Shown here: in pieces, positions 55,851-64,000 of the stretch
Position numbering within the stretch: position 1 is the first letter of the stretch
Layout: every line of letters starts with the position of its first letter
DNA from: Maledivibacter halophilus
Lineage (GTDB): Bacteria; Bacillota; Clostridia; Peptostreptococcales; Caminicellaceae
Length of the DNA stretch: 64,000 nt
Direction: 5' to 3'
Assembly (NCBI RefSeq): GCF_900167445.1
Contig: NZ_FUZT01000001.1
Location: forward strand, 375,007-439,006
Notes under the pieces: generated by a model
Database searches by the model: none
Told to the model about the DNA's origin: nothing
What the model saw: only the letters and a program-made list of their open reading frames with translations
Made by a program: the position numbers and the translations under genes

Positions 55851-55985
55851 TATACCCCAAAATGGGATGAAGACAGAACCCTTCATTATGAAAAGTATTA
55901 TTATATTGAAAAATCCATTGAAGAATTGACATATTTATATAAATATGTTTTAAAGGGAGGAGATAATCATGAGCGAAATTTTTGA
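55851..55985 (+). pseudogene. Gene remnant 2, related to remnant 1
   Basis: Open frame YTPKWDEDRTLHYEKYYYIEKS and on to a stop inside the next gene. The codons for EKYYYIEKS match 54197-54223 over 27 bases (55889-55915). No start codon or ribosome site. Probably fragments of one duplicated gene. Confidence 0.45.
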
Positions 55986-56412
55986 TATTTCTTATGACCA
56001 AATTGAAACAATAAAGAATCTTTGGGAAAAAAATAGACAATATCATGAAAAAAGTTCAGAACATTTTAAAGAGTTGTACCGTTGTATTAACTTTGATCAT
56101 ATAATAAAAGCTTTAGATGGATTAAATAGGGAATCCTTGAAAATAACTGTGGCAAAATGTGATGATATATATGTTGGATATTGTATATCTACAATAATTG
56201 AGGGAAAGGGAGAAGTTAAATCACTTCATGTTGATGAGATTTATAGAGGAAATGGAATTGGAAAGAAAATTGTAGATAAACATATAAAATGGATGAGAGA
56301 AAATAATTGTAAAGTGATTGGGGTAATGGTATCTCAAGAGAATCAATCTACAATATGCTTTTATAGAAAACTTGGATTCTATCCAAATACCCTGTATATG
56401 CAAATTAAATAA
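55969..56412 (+). CDS. GNAT-family N-acetyltransferase
   Basis: A 147-residue protein. VKSLHVDEIYRGNGIGKKIV is the acetyl-CoA site and FYRKLGFYPN the C-terminal wedge. AGGGAGGAG precedes the ATG. Acceptor unknown. Confidence 0.85.
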   Translation: MSEIFDISYDQIETIKNLWEKNRQYHEKSSEHFKELYRCINFDHIIKALDGLNRESLKITVAKCDDIYVGYCISTIIEGKGEVKSLHVDEIYRGNGIGKKIVDKHIKWMRENNCKVIGVMVSQENQSTICFYRKLGFYPNTLYMQIK

Positions 56413-56530
56413 AGAGCTATAAATGATATAATATAAAAGTTTTGTGGAGGACTAAATAGGAAAAACATCAAATTAAGTACCAGAGAATTCATTCCTTTAT
56501 AGAAAGTCTTTGTAGAAGGGGGGCACAGCA

Positions 56531-56976
56531 GTGAAAAAAAAGTAGTTTTAATATATTTTTTAGTAGTATTATTATTAATAATTATTTCAGCACCATATCT
56601 TATTTCAAGAGGTTTTGATTCTATCATTGGTAAAGATATAACTCCAAAGAGTTTTGATGAACTTCATATAGGAAAAAAAGATTTCTATTATCCTGCTAAA
56701 AAAATAGTAATTAGAACAGATAAGAAAATAGAAGAAATTTTTAAATATTTCAAGAGTTTTAAATATTATCTATCATCTCAAAAATCATTTAAGATTGAAG
56801 AAGATCCCTTTGAGTTTATATTTGTAGATCAAGAAAGCAATTCATATATAAAGATATTTGTTTATAATAGGAGAAGTATCTCAATAAGAACTGGTAAAGA
56901 ACACAAAGAGTATAAAATAAAAGGTGATAATGAATTTGATTTTAATTATTTTAAACAAATTTTACCTAAGAGCTAA
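56531..56976 (+). pseudogene. Small membrane-anchored protein, frameshifted at an A8 tract after the start
   Basis: GAAGGGGGG precedes GTG 56531, which is followed by eight A. In that frame the product is four codons long. With one more A the frame reads MKKKVVLIYFLVVLLLIIISAPYL and stays open for 145 more codons to TAA 56976. The result is one membrane helix plus an extracytoplasmic domain of unknown function. It may be phase-variable, rescued by slippage on the A tract, or a sequence error. Confidence 0.6.
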
Positions 56977-57029
56977 TTAGTAATTATAAAAATAGCCTGC
57001 TGAAGAGAAGGAAACTAAGGTGGAAATTT

Positions 57030-57398
57030 ATGAAAATTTTTTTAAAGATTATTATAGGAATAATTATATTTGGAGTATTAGAACTTTTTTTCTATTTCTT
57101 AATTCAACCAAAGAATTTAGGACTTTTTTTCATCATATGGGCTGTAATACATTTTATATTTTTACTAAGTAATTTTAGTGGGAATAGAAGAAATGGTTCA
57201 TATATGGGCAGTGGTAGCTTAAATGGTTTTGGTGATATATGTAGATATGATATGTATGATTCAGCTATGAATGAAATAACATTTAAAAAGAAAAAAAGTG
57301 AATATATAGGAAACAAATGGCCCGTAACAGACCCGTTGAATTTTATAAATTTGTTATTTATAGTAGTTAACGGTATTGGATTTGTTTTTTATAGATAA
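57030..57398 (+). CDS. Small membrane protein, unknown function
   Basis: A 122-residue protein with three hydrophobic helices (about 2-24, 28-48, 98-120) and a Gly/Ser/Asn-rich loop between the second and third. AAGGTGG lies about 6 bases before the ATG. No family recognised. Confidence 0.6.
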   Translation: MKIFLKIIIGIIIFGVLELFFYFLIQPKNLGLFFIIWAVIHFIFLLSNFSGNRRNGSYMGSGSLNGFGDICRYDMYDSAMNEITFKKKKSEYIGNKWPVTDPLNFINLLFIVVNGIGFVFYR

Positions 57399-57685
57399 CA
57401 AACTCAAAAGTATTATAAATTTCAAATGAAGAAGGTAGAAGCTTTCATTATTTCAGATAAAGAATTATTGAAGTAAGACAAGTTGGAAATAAAATTAATT
57501 AATAGTAAGGTTAGATATTCATTATTTAGTATCATATTGCGAGTAATTGTTATTACAATTTTAATTAAAGAATTTGTATTATCCAAATTATAAAACCAAA
57601 AAAGATATAGATAAAAAAGCATTGGTATTATTGTGGTGTATGGAATAATACGGTAAAAAATTGAGGTCGAAAAGGGTGATAAAAC
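57399..57685. other. AT-rich intergenic stretch
   Basis: No intact gene. A short plus-strand segment near 57573-57645 could be coding debris but has no start and is interrupted. Confidence 0.4.
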
Positions 57686-58141
57686 ATGATCAGACCTTTG
57701 GAAAAGGAAGATTATAATATATGGCTACAATTAGCTAAAGAGGTAGAATCACTATTTGGTGAAATGGTAGGAAATAAAGATTTTGAAAGGGGAATACAGG
57801 AATGCATATCTAGCTTTTCAGCTTTCTGTATTGTAGATAACTGTAATGAAATTCAAGGAATAATTGCAGTTAATAAAACTGAAAATGAAATATGTTGGCT
57901 TGCAGTCAGAGAAAGAAGTAGGGGAAAAGGATATGGGTATCAACTATTGAAAACAGCAATTAGCTTTTTAGATGATAAAAAACCTATATATGTACAGACT
58001 TTTTCTCCAAATGTAAAGGCTGGTAAAGCAGCAAGAAAGATATACATGAGGTTTGGATTTAAAGATTATAAAGATGGCGGGAAAAATCCTGCTGGTATTA
58101 ATACAATGATAATGAAACTAGAAAAAATAAATAGAAATTGA
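57686..58141 (+). CDS. GNAT-family N-acetyltransferase
   Basis: A 151-residue protein. EICWLAVRERSRGKGYGYQLL is the acetyl-CoA-binding strand and RxxGxG loop, and YMRFGFKDYKDGGKNPAG the C-terminal part. GGGTGAT precedes the ATG. Acceptor unknown. Confidence 0.85.
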   Translation: MIRPLEKEDYNIWLQLAKEVESLFGEMVGNKDFERGIQECISSFSAFCIVDNCNEIQGIIAVNKTENEICWLAVRERSRGKGYGYQLLKTAISFLDDKKPIYVQTFSPNVKAGKAARKIYMRFGFKDYKDGGKNPAGINTMIMKLEKINRN

Positions 58142-58251
58142 ATAAATTAAATCCATCAATCTTTGTTTTATAAAAGTTTAATAAATTGCTAAAAATACAA
58201 ACAGAGGTAATTATACAATTTCCTTTATAAGCAAAGATATGGAGTGATGAT

Positions 58252-58917
58252 ATGGCATTGATTTTAAAAACTGCAATTTTATTTGCTACTGGAATTTTAC
58301 TTATGAGGGTGATGGGGAAGTCTGCAATTACTCAATTAACTCCCTATGATTTAATGGCTATAATAATTATTGGTACTGTTGTTGCAGAGCCTTTAATTAA
58401 TACAAAGTTAAAGCCAACATTAATTGTACTAGGTGCTTTACTAGTACTATATATAATCTTTTCTGAACTATCATTAAATCAATTTTTTAATAAAATACTA
58501 TTAGGAAGGCCAACAATTTTAATAAAACATGGAAAGATTATTGAAGAAAATATTGAAAAGGAAAAGATTTCTCTAATTCAGCTAACGGCAATTCTTAGAG
58601 TTAATGGATATCCAAAGGTTAATGATATTGAATATGCCATATTGGAACCTACAGGAGAAATAAGTATTCTTCCAAAGGCAGATATAAGAAGTGTTACTCC
58701 TTCAGATTTAGGTATTAATGTAGAATATGAAGGTCTACCAATTGGAGTAATTATCGATGGAAAAATTCAAAGGAAAAATTTAAAGCTTATAAATAAGGAT
58801 GAAGAATGGCTGAAAAACAAAATGAGGGAAGAAGGAATAGATAATATAAAGAATATTATATATGCCTATGCCAGCGATGAAAAGGATGAGATTGTTTTTG
58901 ACTTAAGAGAAAAATAA
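58252..58917 (+). CDS. DUF421 (YetF-family) membrane protein
   Basis: A 221-residue protein. Three N-terminal membrane helices (about 3-80) with RVMGKSAITQLTPYD and IGTVVAEPL, then the cytoplasmic DUF421 domain (GRPTILIKHGKI, ILRVNGY) and a YetF-like C-terminal part. Function unknown; family members are often linked to spores or stress. GGAGTGA precedes the ATG. Confidence 0.85.
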   Translation: MALILKTAILFATGILLMRVMGKSAITQLTPYDLMAIIIIGTVVAEPLINTKLKPTLIVLGALLVLYIIFSELSLNQFFNKILLGRPTILIKHGKIIEENIEKEKISLIQLTAILRVNGYPKVNDIEYAILEPTGEISILPKADIRSVTPSDLGINVEYEGLPIGVIIDGKIQRKNLKLINKDEEWLKNKMREEGIDNIKNIIYAYASDEKDEIVFDLREK

Positions 58918-58930
58918 CACTATATAAATT

Positions 58931-59020
58931 AACCTGTTGTGCTATTGAATCAAATTTTTGCTTTTAAATATAACTTAGGAAATATTAATACTCCCGATAT
59001 AGGAACTAGCACAACCAGTT
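58931..59020. repeat. 90 bp inverted-repeat element (family A, copy 2)
   Basis: Ends AACCTGTTGTGCT and AGCACAACCAGTT. Its reverse complement matches 39599-39688 over the same 90 bases with scattered mismatches, so it is inserted in the opposite orientation. It lies 14 bases after the DUF421 stop. Confidence 0.7.
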
Positions 59021-59441
59021 AAAATACTGTATATGAATACTTGCATATTTCAGGATCACTGTTGAATTTATTCCATTAAAGATATATAATGTTTATATAA
59101 TTTCAAAATGTCGAAATTTTAAAAATTAATACTGTAACTCTCTTCGATTCCTTTTATCTAAGAACTCTAGGTTTATGATTTAAGGAACGTTAGGGTATGA
59201 TTGGAAACGATTATGCCTCCCAGTGTGGAAAGAAGAGAAGTGATAGAGTATAACTAGAATGATGCTCAATTGATTGTTTGTTTTGGTAATAATATATCAT
59301 CTTTGATTATTTTGACCATAACATTAAACTTGAGTAATTCTTTCCTTGTTCTATTTCTTATACTCAAATATCACCTTCTTTTTTGATAAACTCCTGGGAA
59401 ATAATTATTACATCAAGTTTATTGACTAAGGAGGATTTTTT
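59021..59441. other. Intergenic region upstream of P5C dehydrogenase
   Basis: About 420 bases without a supported gene. It contains a slightly G+C-richer block (59185-59250) and should include the promoter for the dehydrogenase. No terminator or operator was clear. A 33-codon minus-strand frame at 59266-59367 was not accepted. Confidence 0.35.
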
Positions 59442-61073
59442 ATGTCTAATGGGTATTTCAAAGTAAAAAAACCAGAAAATGAACCAGTGCTTTCTTATGG
59501 GGCCTATAGTAATGAGAGGGCCCAGCTTAAAGCCAAGCTTAGGGAGTTAAAAGAAACACAAATTGAAATTCCCTTAATAGTTGGAGGAAAAGAAATTTAT
59601 ACGGGTAATACAAAAAAGTGTTTAATTCCCCATAATAAAGACCATGTCCTTGGTATTTATCATATGGCTGGGGAACAGGAAATTGAAATGGCTATTGAAG
59701 CTGCATTACAGGCAAAAAAGGAATGGGATGAAATGCCTTGGCAGCATAGGGCTTCTATATTTTTAAAGGCTGCTGAGCTTTTATCTGGGCCATGGAGATA
59801 TACCCTCAATGCAGCCACAATGCTGGGACAAAGTAAAACTGCTTATCAAGCAGAAATAGATTCAGCATGTGAGTTAATAGACTTTATAAGGTTTAATACT
59901 TATTTTATGACGGAGATTTATGATGACCAACTAATATCTACAAATGAATGCTGGAATAGAATAGAATATAGACCCCTTGAAGGATTTGTATTTTCAGTTA
60001 CACCATTTAATTTTACTGCTATAGGAGGAAATTTAGCAATATCACCTGCTTTAATGGGAAATGTAGTTTTATGGAAACCTTCTAGGACGGCAGTGTATTC
60101 AAATTATTTTGTTATGAAATTGCTTCAGGAGGCAGGACTACCAGATGGAGTAATCAATTTTGTACCAAGTTCTGGAGGCTTAATAGGAAATAAAGTTTTC
60201 AATCACGAATCATTGGCGGGAATCCATTTTACTGGGTCTACTGGAGTATTTAATACTATGTGGAAAACCATAGGAGAAAATATAGATAAATATAAATCAT
60301 ACCCTAAAATTGTAGGAGAAACAGGAGGGAAAGACTTTATATTTGCCCATAGCTTAGCAAATATTAACAAGCTTGTTACAGCATTAATACGAGGCGCATT
60401 TGAATATCAGGGACAAAAATGTTCGGCAGCTTCCAGGGCATATATACCAAATAGCATATGGACTGTTTTAAAATGTAAATTAATTAGCGAAGCTTCTACT
60501 ATAAAAATGGGAGATATAGAAGATTTCACTAATTTCATGGGTGCTGTTATAGATAAAGAATCCTTTGATAAAATCAAATCCTATATTGACTTTGCTAGAA
60601 ATTCTGATGAAGCTGAAATAATATGGGGAGGAAAATGTGACGATAGAGTAGGTTATTTTATTGAGCCAACAATCATAGCTACTAAAGATCCATATTTTAA
60701 AACAATGACAGAAGAAATTTTTGGACCAGTACTTACAATATATGTATATGAAGATGAAAAATTTGAAGAAACCCTTAAAATATGCAATGAATCAACTCCA
60801 TATGGATTAACAGGTGGAATTTTTTCACAGGATAGGAAAGCATTAATTCTAATGGAAAGACTGCTTAAATATGCAGCAGGAAATTTGTATATAAATGATA
60901 AGCCTACAGGAGCAGTAGTAGGACAACAGCCCTTTGGAGGAGCAAGAGCCTCTGGAACAAATGATAAGGCTGGCAGTAAATTAAATCTTTTAAGATGGGC
61001 GAATCCCAGAGTAATAAAAGAAACCTTTGACTCAGAAGATGATTATAGATATTCATTTATGGATGCAATTTAA
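59442..61073 (+). CDS. pruA: L-glutamate gamma-semialdehyde (1-pyrroline-5-carboxylate) dehydrogenase
   Basis: A 543-residue aldehyde dehydrogenase. FNFTAIGGN and FTGSTGVF bind NAD, ETGGKD holds the general base Glu, and the nucleophile Cys is in GQKCSAASR. Length and the N-terminal AYSNERAQLKA stretch match the stand-alone, eukaryote/Bacteroidetes-type P5C dehydrogenase rather than PutA. It oxidises glutamate semialdehyde to glutamate in proline, arginine or ornithine breakdown. AAGGAGG precedes the ATG. No proline dehydrogenase is in the window. Confidence 0.92.
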   Translation: MSNGYFKVKKPENEPVLSYGAYSNERAQLKAKLRELKETQIEIPLIVGGKEIYTGNTKKCLIPHNKDHVLGIYHMAGEQEIEMAIEAALQAKKEWDEMPWQHRASIFLKAAELLSGPWRYTLNAATMLGQSKTAYQAEIDSACELIDFIRFNTYFMTEIYDDQLISTNECWNRIEYRPLEGFVFSVTPFNFTAIGGNLAISPALMGNVVLWKPSRTAVYSNYFVMKLLQEAGLPDGVINFVPSSGGLIGNKVFNHESLAGIHFTGSTGVFNTMWKTIGENIDKYKSYPKIVGETGGKDFIFAHSLANINKLVTALIRGAFEYQGQKCSAASRAYIPNSIWTVLKCKLISEASTIKMGDIEDFTNFMGAVIDKESFDKIKSYIDFARNSDEAEIIWGGKCDDRVGYFIEPTIIATKDPYFKTMTEEIFGPVLTIYVYEDEKFEETLKICNESTPYGLTGGIFSQDRKALILMERLLKYAAGNLYINDKPTGAVVGQQPFGGARASGTNDKAGSKLNLLRWANPRVIKETFDSEDDYRYSFMDAI

Positions 61074-61096
61074 AGATAATATAATTTACAAATCAG

Positions 61097-61129
61097 AGAA
61101 CAGTATATAAAGATATGCTGTTCTTTTTT
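61097..61129 (+). terminator. Terminator after pruA
   Basis: AGAACAG (61097-61103) and CTGTTCT (61118-61124) arms, extended inward by TATA pairing, then TTTTT. Confidence 0.8.
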
Positions 61130-61146
61130 GGCTCTTTGTCCCTCTA

Positions 61147-61206
61147 TTGACAAATATCTTTCACGGAGATATAATAGACCATATAGTCTAGACTGCATGG
61201 TCTATT
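61147..61206 (+). promoter_or_regulatory. Consensus sigma-A promoter with TetR operator
   Basis: TTGACA (61147-61152), a 17-base spacer and TATAAT (61170-61175). The operator follows at once: AATAGACCAT (61173-61182) and ATGGTCTATT (61197-61206) are inverted, with AGTCTAGACT (61185-61194) as an inner palindrome. A repressor here would block initiation. The binding protein is inferred to be the TetR product of 61244. Confidence 0.85.
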
Positions 61207-61243
61207 AATTTTTTACAATATTAGTTTGCTGGAGTGAGTTGAT

Positions 61244-61879
61244 TTGAAGAAGAAGAATTTAACACGAAAGGAAAAACTTATTAATGTGGCAATGGATGAA
61301 TTTATTGAAAATAGTTACGATGAAGCTTCCCTTAATAACATACTAAAAGAAGCTAGGATTAGCAAAGGCTCATTTTATTATCATTTTAAGAACAAAAAAG
61401 AATTATACTTATATATATATGATCAAGTAGTAAAGGATAAGATTTCTTACTTAAATGAAGCTATGAAAGAAACAATGGGAGATATTTCAAGGAAAGATAT
61501 CTTTACTATTTTAAGATTTTTAGGAAAAATTTCTTTGGAGTTTGCAGTAAAATATCCCAAATATTATAAATTAGGTAAGAGAATATTTGAAGAGAAAAAT
61601 GAAGAAATAAAGGTGTTGACTATAGTAAAAGCAAAAAGTGATGAAAGTTTGATACTAATTGAAAAATTAATTAAAAAAGCAATAAATAATAATGAACTGA
61701 GGGATGATTTTTCAGTAGACTTTATCACTAGATTATTAAGACATTTAATGACAAATTTTTCAACTATATGTTTAGATGATATGAAGGATGAAATTGAGGG
61801 TTTTGATCTGGATAAGATTTTAGAAGTATATGACAGCTATATAGATTTTATAGAAAATGGACTTGGTAAGAAAAAATAA
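61244..61879 (+). CDS. TetR-family transcriptional regulator
   Basis: A 211-residue protein. TTG start with GGAGTGAG upstream. N-terminal helix-turn-helix (about 8-55) with ILKEARISKGSFYYHFKNK, then a mainly helical ligand domain of the low-similarity type. It probably represses its own operon through the operator at 61173-61206 and responds to a substrate of the ABC transporter that follows. Confidence 0.9.
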   Translation: MKKKNLTRKEKLINVAMDEFIENSYDEASLNNILKEARISKGSFYYHFKNKKELYLYIYDQVVKDKISYLNEAMKETMGDISRKDIFTILRFLGKISLEFAVKYPKYYKLGKRIFEEKNEEIKVLTIVKAKSDESLILIEKLIKKAINNNELRDDFSVDFITRLLRHLMTNFSTICLDDMKDEIEGFDLDKILEVYDSYIDFIENGLGKKK

Positions 61880-61890
61880 GGGGGGGTAAA

Positions 61891-62601
61891 ATGGAAAAGA
61901 AGCCTTTGATGAAAATAGAGGATTTGAGCAAGTTCTATCAGATGGGAGAAGTTACTGTAAAGGCTTTAAAGAATTCATCCTTTGAAATATATGAAGGTGA
62001 GTTTGTTGTAATACTTGGACCTAGCGGTTCAGGGAAAAGTACCTTACTCAATATTTTAGGGGGCATGGATAAACCTACTACTGGAAGATTTTTTTTAAGG
62101 GAAGAAGAGGTTACAAAATATAATGAGAAAATGCTAACTAATTACAGAAGAGATAAAATAGGCTTCGTATTTCAGTTTTATAATCTTATGGCAAACCTTA
62201 CTGCTAAAGAAAATGTTGAACTGGCCACTGAAATATGCAAAGACCCTTTAAATATTGAAAATGTCTTAAATGATGTTGGATTAGCTGATAGAAAAAATCA
62301 TTTTCCTTCACAATTAAGCGGTGGAGAACAGCAAAGAGTAGCCATAGCCAGAGCTGTTGCCAAAAACCCCCTTGTGCTTTTATGTGATGAACCTACAGGA
62401 GCCTTAGATTATAAGACGGGTATAGCTATACTTTCACTTCTTAGTAAAATAAATAGGCAGTATAAAAAGACAGTTATGCTGATAACACATAATGCTCCTA
62501 TAGCTCAAATGGCAGATAGAATAATAAAAATGAGAAGTGGAGAAATAGTTGAAAATGAAATAAATGAAAACCAAATAGATCCTGAAGGGATTGAATGGTA
62601 A
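61891..62601 (+). CDS. ABC transporter ATPase, LolD/MacB-like
   Basis: A 236-residue protein. Walker [11 protein letters not shown]-loop VFQFYNLM, signature LSGGEQQR, Walker [13 protein letters not shown]-loop THN. The LM(A)[10 protein letters not shown] stretch is typical of MacB-type ATPases paired with FtsX permeases. GGGGGG lies before the ATG. The stop overlaps the permease ATG by one base (TAATG). Confidence 0.92.
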   Translation: MEKKPLMKIEDLSKFYQMGEVTVKALKNSSFEIYEGEFVVILGPSGSGKSTLLNILGGMDKPTTGRFFLREEEVTKYNEKMLTNYRRDKIGFVFQFYNLMANLTAKENVELATEICKDPLNIENVLNDVGLADRKNHFPSQLSGGEQQRVAIARAVAKNPLVLLCDEPTGALDYKTGIAILSLLSKINRQYKKTVMLITHNAPIAQMADRIIKMRSGEIVENEINENQIDPEGIEW

Positions 62602-64000
62602 TGAAAAAATTAAATTTAAGATTGATGAGACTTATAAAAAAGTCCTATGGTCAAGTAATAGCAGTAATAACAGTGATTGCTGTAGGATTATTGGTATATA
62701 CAGCAATGAAAATGGCTGCATTGAATTTGGAAAGTACCCTTAATAAATATTATAATGAAACAAATTTTGCAGATATGTATGCCCAGGTAGTGAAAATTCC
62801 TACAGGCGCAATAGAAGATCTTAAAAATAAATATGGAATAACAGATGCACAGGGGCGTATAGTATCTGATGTTCCGTTGAAGGTTGAAAAGGGAGAAGAA
62901 AAGGTAACTATTAGAGTTGTATCTTTGCCAAATAGTGATAAAAAAATAAACGGAACCTATTTAGTTAATGGTGAGGAAATACAAAATAAAAATAAAGAGG
63001 TATTAGTAGTTGAACAATTTGCCAATGCACGAAATATAAAGACAGGTGATTTTTTAGAAGTTCAAATAAATGGAAGACTATACGATCTAAAGGTTTCCGG
63101 TATAGTGGCCAGTCCCGAATATATTTATCTTATGGAGAGCGAACAAAGTCTTTTGCCTTTGCCAGAAAAATTTGGAGTTGTTTTTGTAGCCGATGAATTT
63201 GCAAGACAAAGCTTTGGATTTGGCGACAGCTATAATGAAATTATATTTAATGTTAATGATGAAAATCAATTAGATCAGATAAAGGATAAGCTAGAAAAGG
63301 TTTTGAAAAAATACGGTGTTAAGAGAATTATTGTTAAAGAAGACCAGCTGAGCAATAGAATGATATCAGAAGAGATAAAACAGCTGAAAAACATGTCAAA
63401 AATAATACCAATTATATTTCTTGGAGTGGCAGCTGTAATAATTGCAGTTATGATATCGAGAATGGTAAAGAAAGATAGAATCCCAATAGGTGTTATGAAG
63501 GCCCTTGGTTATAAAAATATAGATATTATTTCCCACTATACAAAGTATTCGCTGATTATAGGAATAATAGGGGCAATAATAGGAACAAACCTAGGGATGC
63601 TGTTGGCAGGTGCAATGACTAAACTTTATCTTCAGTTTTTCAACATTCCTATATTAAGGGTTAATTACTATTATAGATATACATTTTATTCAGTAGTATT
63701 ATCAAGTATGTTTTGTATTGCGGCAGGATTCTTAGGTGGAAGGAAGGTTTTAAAGATACTTCCAGCTGAATCAATGAGACCTGAGGCTCCAAAGTCTGGT
63801 AAAAGAATACTTATAGAGAATATAAAAATATTATGGAATATATTATCCTTTAGCTGGAAAATAGTTGTAAGAAATATTTTTAGAAATAAAAAAAGAGTCA
63901 TATTTGTACTTATGGGTATAGCATTATCTTTTAGCATGCTATTATTAACCTTCCATCAGTTAAATGCTTTTTTCCATATATTTAGAACCCATTATGGTGA
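62601..64000 (+). CDS. FtsX-like ABC transporter permease (3' end outside window)
   Basis: The frame is open from ATG 62601 to the end of the window, about 466 codons. First helix (about 15-38), a large extracytoplasmic MacB_PCD-like domain (about 40-265), then helices at about 270-290, 315-345 and 370-390 with the FtsX-type VMKALGYKNIDI and a second-half RNIFRNKKRVI. Partner of the ATPase in a MacB/BceAB-like efflux or lipid-handling system. Substrate unknown. Confidence 0.85.
   Translation, partial: MKKLNLRLMRLIKKSYGQVIAVITVIAVGLLVYTAMKMAALNLESTLNKYYNETNFADMYAQVVKIPTGAIEDLKNKYGITDAQGRIVSDVPLKVEKGEEKVTIRVVSLPNSDKKINGTYLVNGEEIQNKNKEVLVVEQFANARNIKTGDFLEVQINGRLYDLKVSGIVASPEYIYLMESEQSLLPLPEKFGVVFVADEFARQSFGFGDSYNEIIFNVNDENQLDQIKDKLEKVLKKYGVKRIIVKEDQLSNRMISEEIKQLKNMSKIIPIIFLGVAAVIIAVMISRMVKKDRIPIGVMKALGYKNIDIISHYTKYSLIIGIIGAIIGTNLGMLLAGAMTKLYLQFFNIPILRVNYYYRYTFYSVVLSSMFCIAAGFLGGRKVLKILPAESMRPEAPKSGKRILIENIKILWNILSFSWKIVVRNIFRNKKRVIFVLMGIALSFSMLLLTFHQLNAFFHIFRTHYG

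Noticed and set aside
59150..59260. Possible structured RNA in the pruA leader
   Set aside because: A G+C-richer patch is present but no known riboswitch core or paired arms could be drawn.
59266..59367. Minus-strand 33-codon frame with a GAAGGTGAT-like site
   Set aside because: Too short, TTG start, no recognisable motif, and upstream in-frame sense does not continue.
1..64000. CRISPR arrays, tRNA or rRNA genes, complete insertion sequences
   Set aside because: No regularly spaced direct repeats, cloverleaf patterns, rRNA motifs or transposase frames were found.

Overview
The window is AT-rich (roughly 30% G+C by eye) and reads as the chromosome of an anaerobic, low-G+C Gram-positive bacterium of the Clostridia/Tissierellia type. 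Support: strong GGAGG ribosome sites with frequent TTG and GTG starts, the tig-clpP-clpX-lon-engB order, LL-diaminopimelate aminotransferase, rubredoxin, YkfABC/DppA-type peptidoglycan peptide recycling genes, a DUF3870 gene and a flotillin/NfeD pair. The placement is inference; no rRNA or other marker gene is present. No tRNA, rRNA, CRISPR array or complete insertion sequence was seen.

Layout. 1-8500: end of pyruvate carboxylase, small orphan genes, a PilZ-like protein, a large exported leucine-rich-repeat protein with a C-terminal zinc peptidase domain, a YkuE-type phosphoesterase with a small cysteine protein on the minus strand, a patatin-like hydrolase, an HD hydrolase and RecX. 8940-15660: protein quality control (trigger factor, ClpP, ClpX, Lon) and the ribosome-assembly GTPase EngB. 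15690-20580: a four-gene pyruvate dehydrogenase complex operon with a near-consensus Fur box over its likely promoter. 20640-23320: EamA transporter and rubredoxin (minus), an M15 peptidase and DUF3870.

23600-42040: two consecutive peptide-uptake systems. The first joins an Ala-Glu epimerase, a complete Dpp/Opp ABC importer, an LD-carboxypeptidase, an NlpC/P60 peptidase and a DppA D-aminopeptidase, which together form a pathway to import and dismantle murein peptides. The second has a binding protein anchored by a C-terminal membrane helix, two permeases, two ATPases, a C39-like peptidase lacking a signal peptide and an M20 amidohydrolase. 42200-49630: a lipoprotein, DapL, a GH18 glycosidase, DUF5362, flotillin and NfeD.

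49900-58920 is a patch of short, loosely packed accessory genes (methyltransferase, flavodoxin-fold pair, arginase-like protein, three GNAT acetyltransferases, small membrane proteins) mixed with gene remnants. 59440 to the end: P5C dehydrogenase, then a TetR regulator with a consensus promoter and operator driving a MacB/FtsX-type ABC transporter whose permease runs off the window.

The most unusual features are several families of about 90-120 bp imperfect-palindrome elements in intergenic DNA (two 90 bp copies, two 120 bp copies, several of about 100 bp), and two exported or membrane proteins whose start codon is followed by an A tract one base short of the open frame.
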